A stretch of DNA of 21,191 bases. It comes from Gnetum montanum. Lineage: Eukaryota; Streptophyta; Gnetopsida; Gnetales; Gnetaceae. The stretch covers positions 86,239 to 107,429 of the forward strand of contig MNCI01025481.1 in assembly GCA_015680685.1 (NCBI GenBank), read 5' to 3'. Below the pieces are notes generated by a model, which searched no databases, was not told the DNA's origin, and worked only from the letters and a program-made list of their open reading frames with translations. The position numbers and the translations under genes are program-made. Below, in pieces: positions 9,981-19,151 of this stretch. Every line of letters starts with the position of its first letter. Positions within the stretch are counted from its first letter, which is position 1.

Positions 9981-11542
9981 ATGTCTTCTTCTTCTAACAA
10001 AAGCACTTCACCACCTAGGGATCACACAAGAGATAGTCGACGGCACTAGACACAACCAAAATCTGCCAGTTCCTCAACAACATCAGGTAGTATGTACTCA
10101 TCATGATGAATATATACCTAATTTTACTTTTATCCTCCATTAGGATGAACAACTACGTTGGTGTGACTTGCAAGGTAACATAGTGTTACCCCCAGAATAG
10201 GCAGTCCCTAACATGCTCCTTCATGCTCTTGCACAGATAGACATGACACAGCTATATGTTGAATACATTATGTGTGATTATGACACAAGGGATTACCATC
10301 CCACAGTAGCACAACATTTAAGGGAGTCATGGCAGAAGAGCCACCATATATCATTGAAGGGCAAAGGCCCCCAAAATACTTTGCCTATCATAAGAGAAAT
10401 TAAGAGTGATGAACCTATCTCAATAGGCTCTCCACTAAATGATGTTCCCCCTCCTAATGATAGTGAGGAGGTAGGGTATTAGAACCTTCACTCCACAATA
10501 CACAACCCTGCTTCTAATACCCATGAACACCAAGTGTTCAAAGGGAACACAAACAGAAGATAAATGCAAGCATTCTGATCGTCATCACGATCGGGGCCAT
10601 AGCCACCGAAGAGAAGGTAAGGAACATCATCATGGAGATGGTTCTCCTTCCTCTTCCCCTTCATCGCATCATTCACCCTCTTCTTCCACATCAGGACACA
10701 GTCACCAATAGCCCAACCATGAGGAAAAGGGTAAGAAAAATGAGAGACCTCAATGAGAGAGTCGAGTGCGAGGACGAGGGCATTCTAGAGAGTTAAGGCA
10801 TAGAAGGGAAAGTAGGGAACCACGTAGGCATCATAGACATCATAAGAGAGATGATCATGATGAACCCCTACTAGTAACCCAGAGTATGTTATACATTACG
10901 GAGGCAGTTAGAATACCTATAAGGCACCAAAAAGATAGCCGGATCAAGAGACTAGATATGAATAATATCACACGGTTTGAGGGGGGATACAATGCTTATC
11001 TGCAAAACCACTTATAGGCATTCCACGATGCCTGTGCCTTGTAGAATATTGAAAATGAGTGGAAAAAGTTAAAATTGTTCCCAAGGACACTCATAAAAGA
11101 AGTGGAAAGCTAGTACTGGTCCTTGGAACTGAAAACCATTAGACGGTGGAGTATGATGCTAGAATTGTTTAATAATAAATACCAAACGTACTCTAGAGTG
11201 TCCAACTTGTGTAAGCAGATCCAAGGATGGAAGCAGGGTAATCAAAAACCCTTAGATATGACCATGGGCCGATATTATGCATTGCTACATCGTTGTCCAG
11301 GCCATGGTTACGCACAATGGGATCAACTCTGCCACCTTGTAGATGGGCTAAGATACGAAACTAGGAGAACCCTTTGAACATATGCCCAAGGAAGATTATT
11401 AGAAATTAGGTCCCATGAAGTTCATATATTTTTGGAGCAAGTAGCTAAAGAAGAAGGGGAGTTATGGAAAAGAGAAAGCGCAAAAGAATACAACCACGAT
11501 CCTTCCCTCCGAAAGAGGGGAGTGAGATTCTATGAAGAGGAG
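9981..11542 (+). pseudogene. gag: gag, 5' part, of the host element (interrupted)
   Basis: Gag is the structural protein that forms the virus-like particle and packages element RNA in the cytoplasm. The ATG at 9981 begins MSSSSNKSTSPPRDHTRDSRRH and is followed by a conserved N-terminal region with DLQGNIVLPP and LYVEYI (about 10160-10330). Next comes a His/Arg/Ser-rich tract (about 10574-10860), then the core with KLKLFPR, YWSLELKTIRRW, MLELFNNKYQTY and MGRYYALLHRCPGHGY (about 11060-11300), which fits the plant Retrotrans_gag type. It ends at RFYEEE where the nested element enters. Two 2-nt losses (near 10052 and 10535-10560) shift the frame relative to the nested copy. Several stops (10480-10482, 11015-11017 and others) make it non-functional. 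Confidence 0.85.
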
Positions 11543-12350
11543 TGATGAGTGGCGAGGTACCCCTACACTCAACCATATAGATATGAGCATTACACACTCA
11601 ATTTGTTCAAACTCCATCGACTAAGTTCCTACACACCTTATGAAACACTTAAGGTTAATCGTTCATTGTCTTCCCAGACTTACTTGTATGGTTAAGTGAG
11701 TCTGAGGTATGTGATTTTTATGTCTTTTCTGTTTTATCTCCTATGCTAGTAAGGTGAAGGGTGAAGAGACTAATTAACTAACTTAAACTAACTAAGTTCT
11801 AATGCCTAGCATCAGTATCTATTCCCACATACCGTTCACACCCTGAACCAATGCAACCTTGGTTACCAAACGCTATTCGTTACTAGGATCACCAAGCATA
11901 ACACACATGCTCGAAGCAGTTGTACTGAATGCACTTAACTATGAGAGAAGGGTTGAGAGAGATTAAATTAACTAATAAAGCATTAAAATGATAAAAAATA
12001 AATAATAGTAATTAAAATCCTAATTAGCTTAATCCATGCACTGTAAGGTTTATCCAAGAAGTTCGTCTTTATGTCCGTACACAAACTTGTGTTTAGGTAT
12101 AATATTTGCTTGAATAAAGATCCGTTCACTTTGGAGCTTCTACTGTGGGCACATGGAAATTATTCTATCTCTAGAGAGGTAAAACTGCCAGAGCTTCACT
12201 ACAGTCTAGGCCTAAACTATGAAACAAAGGATAGTCGCCTCTTATTTATAGATTTGATGGCGCACTGTGATATCGCGTACGTGATATTGTAGGGGAAGAT
12301 GCGATATAGTGTACGCGATATCGTGGCCCATGCAATATCACATTCCATCA
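11543..12350 (-). repeat. LTR C: 3' LTR of the nested element (808 bp)
   Basis: On the + strand it runs from TGATGAGTGG to ATTCCATCA; read on the minus strand it starts TGATGGAATG right after the PPT. The TATA box (12243-12250) and a long run of GATATC-type dyads (12268-12340) mark U3. Compared with B and D it lacks 15 bp at 11684-11689, where D has two TTGTAT words 15 bp apart, so the loss looks like slippage between direct repeats. The polyadenylation hexamer has become CATAAA. Confidence 0.92.
12243..12250 (-). promoter_or_regulatory. TATA box of LTR C
   Basis: TATAAATA on the minus strand, 100 bp from the LTR start. The distance is longer than in LTR B because this LTR has extra GATATC-type units upstream. 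Confidence 0.65.
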
Positions 12351-12360
12351 TACCCCCATG
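12351..12360 (-). other. Polypurine tract of the nested element
   Basis: CATGGGGGTA on the minus strand directly before LTR C, within ATTCAGTCATGGGGGTATGATGG. Element A has the same string (ATTCAGCCATGGGGGTATGAG). CTCGAGGACAAG lies about 20 bp further upstream. This is the expected RNase H-resistant primer for plus-strand synthesis. Confidence 0.8.
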
Positions 12361-14325
12361 ACTGAATAAAAACTTGTCCTCGAGTTCCTTACAAAATATT
12401 GGGAAGGTATGGGATTATTGACTCAAATGGAACTAACGGTGAATGGGATGACATGTGAACGGATCATCATTACAAGACAAGACAAAACTGGTGTTCATGA
12501 CAACAAGGGTGAACACCTTATACATTTGAAATTAGGCCTTATTTGGCAGCTAAGAAAGAGAGAGAGAGGAAAATGTTTTGCTATTGCCAACGCCAAGATT
12601 ACGCCTTTTGTTGTCCATCTGTAAGCGCGCCATCAATCCTATTCCTTGCATAATTGCTTTAGAATTGGTCCATTCCAAGTGTTTCCTCTAGATCCAATTC
12701 ATTATTGTACAATTACCATTTGCACACAAAACACAACCTTTATATTAGCAAGGGTAAATGAATTACAATGTTGTTGATACCTTGCTTTGGTAAAAGGTCC
12801 CTTGGCTGAGTTATGGTATGGCTTATACGGGTCTGGAGATATATTCATGGTGACTACCGAAGATGTAGGGGTTAGGAGAAAATCAAAAAAATTTGGGTCC
12901 GGACCCCCATGACTAAAATATATACTAATGATATAACTGGCAATGAGGTGAACAATGGAAATTTGAATGGGGAGAAGAGAATGGAATGGAATCCCAAAAA
13001 CAAGGTGGTGTATAGCCCCTTGTGTATTTAATGATTAATGTAACTTCGTCAATCCCATTCCAAGTTCGGCCTCAAACAAACCATATCCAGTGACTTTGCA
13101 TTAATTCATTCGGTCAATCCATCCTCTTGAAGTAACAAGAATGCCTTCACCCAAGATCCACCACCATTCCAACAAAGAGAAAGAGGAGATAGGAAGCAAA
13201 GAAGGGCCTTAGTTAGAGGGAACATTTTTATTTAGTTCCATAACCAGTGCTTGTAGCCCAAGAGATTGTTTTGTCTAAGCAGTGTGATTTGAATCCTCAC
13301 TGTTTTTTTTTCTTTTGGTTTTATGTGTTTATGCATGAGAACCACAGCATGCAAAGACTTTGTTATTTTTATTTTCTCAGCTTCCTAATGATTGAGTAAC
13401 GTCGAAACGGTAAGAAAACTCAAGAAGAAAAAATCCAAGCACCCAAGAGAATGGCCAACCCAAAAGTATCAAGTTCCTTTGAAGTCACACACTTTTTAAT
13501 CCTTGAGTCCTTCCTTCGTTTGAGAAATACCCAGTCACCAATTCATTAAAAGTTCTTATTTAGAAAGGGACTATACATTTCCAAGCTAAGAGAGACCATA
13601 GAAAGTTGTGGATGTATGGATGATGTGGACTCATTACCTGCTACATCAAAAGAACCATACCTTAGTATCAACATTATCACTTAAAGGTAAAAACCAAACA
13701 TTAGCAATCAATATAAGAAAAGTTCATACCATCATTAAGAACACTTATTAGGTGACAAACTTACAAGATGGATAACACACACACAAATAAAAGAAAAACT
13801 ATAAACAATGTTGTAAAACAAAAATAAGAAAAGTTAAAGAAATTTGTAAAACAAAAACATGTAAAAAAATGTGTAAAACAAAAACTTAAAAGAATTGAGG
13901 GCCTCGAATGATTAGCATAGGTGGACATCTCTCCCATGACTGAATGGCAAGGGAGAGATCTGAAATAGTGAGCATTTTTTTGAACTTCATAGAAGTGCCC
14001 AACTTCTCCCAATTGATGTTTTTAGATTAAGGATTGGAAGTTGGCGATGCTCAGACTCCAATGTATCTATGCTTTCATTGTGATTTCACGTTATTCTCCC
14101 AATTTGTTCCATGCATGTTGGATCACTCTCTTGATTAGCTATCAACCACTGGGTTCTCTCATGTTGTGTGGTTGCTACATACAGGCACTTTTGTATGTTG
14201 ACTTTCTAGGCACACTGGTTGCATGCAGGAGATGGTGAACATTCCTACATGTCATCATCCTCTAAGTCACTGTATGTGATGCATGGAACTCTCTTCTTCT
14301 CGATCTTTCCATAAATTTTTTCCTT
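12361..14325 (-). other. 3' non-coding domain of the nested element (about 2 kb)
   Basis: Where an autonomous element would have reverse transcriptase, RNase H and integrase, all minus-strand frames are full of stops and show no such motif (no YxDD box, no HHCC or DDE residues). The host copy carries the same sequence at 19519-21191, so it is a fixed part of the family and not random insertion. It includes 15-bp T-rich repeats (about 13842-13888), two further PPT-like words (12904-12917 and 13930-13945), a perfect 12-bp palindrome GGGTCCGGACCC (12895-12906) and a short GA run (12554-12571). Antisense frames at 12409-12624 and 14041-14238 have no recognisable domain. Confidence 0.7.
13842..13888 (-). 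repeat. T-rich 15-bp tandem repeat, partly decayed
   Basis: On the minus strand TTTTTGTTTTACACA is followed by a shortened unit and TTTTTGTTTTACAAA. The host copy has four clean units at 19776-19835. Confidence 0.6.
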
Positions 14326-14757
14326 CTATATCTCCATGGAAAGATCACGGATTCCTAGGTAGGTGTCTATTATGCTCAGCCATGCCCTTCTCATTATAAT
14401 TAGGAAGTCTCCTTTGTCATTATTTATGTGGATCACTAGGAAATCAACTGGGTATGATCAACCACACACAGTGGTAACAATGTCCTCAACCTGTCCCAAA
14501 GGAACAGTGATGGACTGGTCATCCAGCTCTAGTTGAATATTGCTCTTCTTGAGTGGAGGCAGGTTCTAGGCTTTATACATTTCTCGTGAGATTAAGTTGA
14601 CTTCGAAACCTAAGTCAAGAAGAGCCTTATGACGTTCATTCCCATCAACTTGGAGATAAATTAAGGGACTCCCAGGGTCAGATAGTTTCCTAGGAAGTTG
14701 GCCCACATTGATCCAGTCAGTAATGATATGTGTTAACATAACCATATGCGTTGAGCT
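14326..14757 (-). pseudogene. pro: Aspartic protease (retropepsin) domain of the nested element
   Basis: The protease cuts the Gag-Pro polyprotein during particle maturation. The frame continues that of gag. The active-site loop reads ALLDLGFEVNLIS (14608-14616 for D-L-G), against ALLDSGSRVNLIS in the host copy. The catalytic Asp stays, but the Ser of DSG has become Leu by one C-to-T change. The C-terminal part, DFLVIHINNDKGDFLIIMRR followed by AWLSIIDTYLGIRDL, corresponds to the IILGRPWL strand of plant retropepsins. In-frame stops at 14566-14568 and 14326-14328, plus one near 14450 (CG*SYP), inactivate it. After the domain no reverse transcriptase follows. Confidence 0.8.
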
Positions 14758-17265
14758 CTATTTTTGGTTTGAAGGGAGCTCCGAAGCCTTATTTGTTGGA
14801 GGAGTGGTCGTGGACTCAATCACTTGTGGTTGTGAGAGCTTGTTTGGGCTTTTGGTTCTAAAGAAAGGTCTTCTCTTTGTATAGTTGTTAGAACTAGTAG
14901 CAGGTTGAAGGTTTATGGCTCTCGTAGCATTGCGTTGTTGTAGTTGAGTGGGAAGTTCCCCTTCCATTATTGGAGCAGGTGGTATTGGAACCACCGACGT
15001 GAAAGTGGCGGATGGGTTCGGAGGATGGTATGCATGTGGTGTCTCTCCTGTAGGAGAAGGAGTCCTAAAATACTCCTAAACTTGGTAGTGACATTGTGGA
15101 GTTGTGTAATCCATAGAGTCACTTGGAGAAACCAGCTACTGCATGTAATAGCCATATGGGTCTGGTTGCCGGTAAGGGTATTGTTGCCTCGGCGGTGGCA
15201 TCCCCCATGACTGTGGGTTTTTCCACTACTGGTGTTTCCCGATAGGTTGTGATGGCATTCCACTTGGATAATATGTTAACAGTTGGTGGAACTACCTCAG
15301 GTTACCTTGGGGATAAGCTAACCATCGGGGTGCTTTCCATTGATTAAGTCTTGGGTTGAGTGCATACACCCCAGACTCTTGTAGATGTGAGATTATTGGG
15401 CAACATCCCTTAGGATGGTCATATTGGCATATCTCACATCCACCATCATTTTCTGTATCTGAATCCACAATGTCATCAGCGATAGTCATTTTTCCCTTAC
15501 CCTTGTTATGTGCATGGTCTTAATCTCTCTGCTTTTTCTTATCATGGTCACTACTTCATTCCTTAGACTCCTCTATGATTTTCAAGACAAGTTCAAATCT
15601 GCTATCCAAGGAGTCCTGTATTTGATCTACCTTAGCCGCCACTTCTATTGTTAATTTCTGAAGTGGAAAGATTTTTCTATTCACCAACTCTTCAAGTGGT
15701 GACTCATCCTCTTCATCATAGAATCTCAATTCCCTCTTTCGGAAGGAAAGATCGTAGTTGTACTCTTCTGCACTTTCTCTTTTTTGTAGCTCCCCTTCTT
15801 CTTTAGCTACTTGCTTCAACAATCTATGGATTTCATGGGACCTAAGTTCAGGTAATCTCCCTTGGTCATATGTCCCAAGGGTTCTCCTAGTTTCATGTCC
15901 TAGACCATCTACGAGGTGGTCGAGTTGATCCCGTTGTGCATAACCATGGCCTGGGAAATGATGTAACAATGCATAATATCGGCCCATGGTAGCATCCGAG
16001 GGTTCGTGATTACCCTTTTTGCATCCTTGGATCTACTTGTGCAAGTTGGACACTCTGGAGTATGTTTGGTATTTATCATTGAACAATTCTAGCATCGTAC
16101 TCCATCTCCTAATGGTTTTCAGTTCCAAGGACCAGTACCAGCTTATCGCTTCCTTTACGAGTACCCTAGGGAACAACTTTAACTTCTACCACTTGCTTTT
16201 AATGTTTTGCAAGATTCATGCATTGTGGAATGCCTATAAATGATTTTTTGGATCAGCATTGTATCCTCACTCAAAATGTGGGATATTGTTCATGTCTAGA
16301 CTCTTGATCTGGCTATCTTTTTGATGCCTTGTAGGTATTCTCATAGCCTTTGTAATATATAACATACTTCAGGTGGCAAGTAGGGGCTCGCCATGATCAT
16401 CTCTCTCATGACATCTATGATGCCTATGTGGTTCCCTGCTTTCCCTTCTACCATGCCTAGACTCTCTAGACTGCCCTCGTCCTCCTTCTCGACTCTCTTG
16501 TCGAGGTTTCTCATTTTGTTTACCCTTATCCTCACTGTTGTGCTCTTTGTGACTACGTCTGAATGTGGAAGGAGAGGGTGAATGATGTGATGAAGGGGAA
16601 GAAGAAGGAGAACCATCGCCATGATGATGTTTCTTACCTTCTCTTCGATGGCTACGGCCCCGATCGTGATGACAATCAAAATGCTCATCCTTGTCATGTG
16701 TTTTTGTTCCGTTAGTGAACACTTGGCATTCATGGGGATCAGAACCAGGGTTGTGTATGATGGAGCGTAGGTTCTAATACCCCACCTCCTCACTATTATT
16801 AGGAGGGGGAACATCATTTGATAGAGAACCTGTTATAATTGGTTCACCATCTCCAATTTTGCTTAGGACGTGCGAGACCCCTTTGTCCTTCAACCATGTA
16901 TGATGGCTCTCCTACCGCGAGTCCCTTAGACATTGAGCTACTATGGGATGGTAATCCCTTACGTCATAATCTTCTACAATATATTCAGTGTATAATTCTG
17001 TCATGCCTATTTGTGCAAGAGGACAAAGAAGCATGCTAGGGACTGCCCGATCTGGAGGTAACACTATGTTACCTTGCAAGTCTCTCCAATAGAGTTTTTT
17101 ATCGTAATGGAGGATAAAGGTAAAATTGGGTATATACTCATTGTGATGAGTATATACCACCCAATACTATTGAGGAACTAGCAAATTTTGGTTATGTGTC
17201 TGGTGCCGTCGACTGTCTCTTGTGTGATCCCTAGGTGGTGAAGTGCTTTTGTCAAAAGAAGACAT
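14758..17265 (-). pseudogene. gag: gag of the nested element, complete but with stop codons
   Basis: Structural protein for the virus-like particle. The start is the ATG at 17265, 128 bp after the PBS, with MSSFDKSTSPPRDHTRD as in the host copy. The order is: N-terminal region with RDLQGNIVLPP (about 17060-17100), His/Arg/Ser-rich tract (16369-16722), core with KLKLFPR, AISWYWSLELKTIRRW, MLELFNDKYQTY and MGRYYALLHHFPGHGY (about 15920-16180), a charged coiled stretch KEEGELQKRESAEEY, the zinc knuckle (15400-15438), then a Pro/Gln/Tyr-rich tail. All open pieces lie in one frame: starts at 17265, 17160, 16722, 15987, 15489 and 14994 differ by multiples of three. About 14 in-frame stops but no frameshift interrupt it. 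Confidence 0.88.
15400..15438 (-). other. Zinc knuckle of nested gag
   Basis: CEICQYDHPKGCC fits the CX2CX3HX4C spacing of plant gypsy nucleocapsid knuckles (compare the common CEICxxDHxxxxC). All four zinc ligands are kept. It would bind the element RNA. Confidence 0.8.
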
Positions 17266-17393
17266 CTTAGTTTAGTTTGGTGTGTTGATTAACCATTATT
17301 TAAATTTTTCATTTAATTAACCCTAAGGGTTTTTTTAAGCTCCCAACGATGTGGATGATTTCCTATGTTCTACTTACCGCACAAAAAACTTAG
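17266..17393 (-). other. 5' leader of the nested element
   Basis: The untranslated stretch between PBS and gag ATG, similar in length and words to 9856-9980 of the host copy. Confidence 0.5.
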
Positions 17394-17411
17394 TCCCTGG
17401 CAATGGTGCCA
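17394..17411 (-). other. Primer-binding site for tRNA-Asp
   Basis: Minus strand TGGCACCATTGCCAGGGA, one base after the end of LTR D. It matches the tRNA-Asp complement TGGCGCCGTTGCCGGGGA at 15 of 18 bases, and all three changes are G-to-A at former CpG sites. Confidence 0.88.
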
Positions 17412-17412
17412 A

Positions 17413-18199
17413 TGATGAGTGGCAAGGTATCCCTACACTCAACCATATGAATATGAGCGTTACACGCATGATCTGGTCAAAATCTGAAAACTAAGTACCT
17501 ACACACCTTATGGAACACTTAAGGTTAATCGTTCGTTGTCTTCTCAGACTTACTTGTATTTGTCACAGTTGTATGGTAAAGTGAGTCTGAGGTATGTGAT
17601 TTTTATGTCTTTTTTGTTTTATCTCCTATTCTAGTAAGGTGAAGGGTGAAGAGAATAATTAACTAACTTAAACTAACTAAGTTCTAATGCCTAGCATCAG
17701 TATCCATTGCCACTTATCGTTCACACCCTGAACCAATGCAACCTTGGTTACCAAATGCTATTCGTTACTGGGATCACCAAGCGTAACGCACATGCTCGAA
17801 GCGGTAGTACTGAATGCACTTAACTATGAGAGAAGGGTTGAGAGAGATTAAATTAACTAATAAAGCATTAAAATGATAAAAAATAAATAACAATAATTAA
17901 AATCCTAATTAGCTTAGTCCATGCACTGCAAGCTTTATCCAAGAAGTTTGTCTTTATTTCTGTACACAAACTTATGTTCAGGTACAATATTTGCTCGAAT
18001 AAAGATCTGTTCACTTTGGAGCTCCTACTTTGGGCACATGGAAATTATTCTATCTCTAGAGAGGTAAAACTACCAGAGCTTTGCTATGGTCTAGGCCTAA
18101 ACTATGAAACAAGGGAGAGCCACTTCTTATTTATAGATTTGGCAGCACACTGCAATATCGCGTATGTGATATCATAGGGGAAGACACGATGTTGCGGCA
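17413..18199 (-). repeat. LTR D: 5' LTR of the nested element, U3 end truncated
   Basis: It starts on the + strand with TGATGAGTGG and aligns with LTR C up to AGGGGAAGACACGAT (about 18190). LTR C has 45 more bases before its end; here only about nine (GTTGCGGCA) follow before host gag resumes at TGAGTCACC. So about 36 bp of the LTR start and the target duplication are lost. TATA box 18128-18135 and AATAAA (17953-17958) are kept. Confidence 0.88.
18128..18135 (-). promoter_or_regulatory. TATA box of LTR D
   Basis: TATAAATA on the minus strand. As the 5' LTR promoter it would have driven the nested element's transcription. The GATATC dyads upstream are partly deleted here. Confidence 0.65.
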
Positions 18200-19148
18200 T
18201 GAGTCACCACTCAAAGAGTTGGTGAATAGAAAAACCTTGCCACTTCAGAAATTAACAACAGAAGTGTCAACTAAGGTAGATCAAATATGGAGCTCCTTAT
18301 ATGGTAAAATTAAAACTATCCTGAAAATTGTAGAGGAGTCTAAGGAGGAGCGAAGTAGTGATCATGATAAGAGAAAGAAGAGATATTCAAACTATGCACG
18401 TAACAAGGGTAAGGGGAAAATGACTATCACTGATGAGGTTGTGGATTCTGACATAGAAAATGATGGTGGATGTGAGATCTGCCAATATGACCATCCTAAG
18501 AGATGTTTCCCAATAATCTCACATCTACAAGTGTCTAGGGTGTATGCACTCAACCCAAGACTTAACAAACAACAGGCACCCTATCGATTACCTTATCCCC
18601 AAGGTAACCCAAGGTAGTTCCACCAACCCTTAATGTATTATCCAAGTGGAACTCTACCAAAACCTATCGAGCAACACCAGCAGTGGCAATACCCACGGTC
18701 ATGGCAGATGCCATCACCTAGGCAACAATACCTTTACCGATAACCAAACCCGTATGGCTACTACATGCAGTAGCCAATCTCTCCACATGACTCTGTTGGT
18801 CCTATGACACCACCATGTCACTACCAAGCTCGGGAGTATTATAGGACTCCTTCTGCTATAGGAGACACACCACATGCATACCATCCTCCAAATCCATCTG
18901 TCACTCTCACACTGATAGTTCCACTACCACCCGCTCCAATGATGCAAGAGGAACTCCCCACTCAACCACAGCAATGTAATGCTACGAGAGTTGTAAACCT
19001 TCAACCTGCTACTAGTTCTGACAACCACACAAAAAGAAGACCTTTCTTCAAAACTAAAATTCCAAACAAGCTCTCACAACCATAAGCGGTTGAGTCTATG
19101 ACCACTCCTCCATCAAGAAAGGCTTCAAAGCTCCCTTCAAACCAACAA
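18200..19148 (+). pseudogene. gag: gag, 3' part, of the host element (continuation after the insertion)
   Basis: It resumes at ESPLKELVNRKTLPLQKLTTE, the sequence that follows RFYEEE in an uninterrupted copy. It continues through KIVEESKEERSSDHDK, a basic stretch, NKGKGKM, the zinc knuckle (18471-18509) and the Pro/Gln/Tyr-rich tail (YYRTPSAIGDTPHAYHPPNP). One frame holds from 18189 to 19340. Stops at 18615-18617 and 18771-18773 sit at the same codons as in the nested copy; the TAA at 18741-18743 is private to this copy (CAA in the other). The ATG at 18189 lies in remnant LTR D sequence and is not a real start. Confidence 0.85.
18471..18509 (+). other. Zinc knuckle of host gag, last ligand lost
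   Basis: CEICQYDHPKRCF: the first two Cys and the His remain, but the fourth ligand (Cys in the nested copy) is Phe, a TGC-to-TTC change. A Cys one place earlier is unlikely to replace it with normal spacing. Confidence 0.7.
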
Positions 19149-19151
19149 TAG

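Larger units (their letters stand above)
11543..18199 (-). mobile_element. Nested LTR retrotransposon of the same family, minus strand (about 6.66 kb)
   Basis: Reading the minus strand from right to left: 5' LTR D (18199-17413), tRNA-Asp PBS (17411-17394), gag (from 17265), zinc knuckle, protease (to 14326), a 2-kb non-coding 3' domain, PPT (12360-12351), 3' LTR C (12350-11543). It lies inside the gag gene of a sister copy in opposite orientation. By my hand count LTRs C and D differ at about 70 of 755 aligned places (about 9%), mostly transitions, so the insertion is old. No reverse transcriptase, RNase H or integrase is present, so it is non-autonomous. The right end is trimmed and no target duplication survives. 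Confidence 0.9.

Noticed and set aside
10488-10691. Minus-strand open frame over the gag tract of the host copy
   Set aside because: Antisense shadow of the His/Arg/Ser-rich tract, whose biased codons keep the opposite strand open.
9053-12350. LTRs B and C taken as the two LTRs of one short element around gag
   Set aside because: They are in opposite orientation. Each pairs with other internal parts: B with the host copy's PBS, C with the nested copy's PPT.
12409-12624. Antisense open frame in the element tail, considered because some Tat-type elements carry an antisense ORF
   Set aside because: Only 71 codons, no recognisable motif, and the matching part of the host copy is outside the window, so conservation cannot be tested.
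14944-15263. Overlapping open frames 14944-15210 (+) and 14967-15263 (-)
   Set aside because: Both are shadows of the Pro/Gln-rich end of gag. Neither is kept in the host copy's frame nor shows a domain.
16341-16817. 158-codon minus-strand open frame
   Set aside because: It is out of frame with gag. The true gag frame over this stretch is the one giving the His/Arg/Ser-rich tract shared with the host copy; this frame is its shadow.
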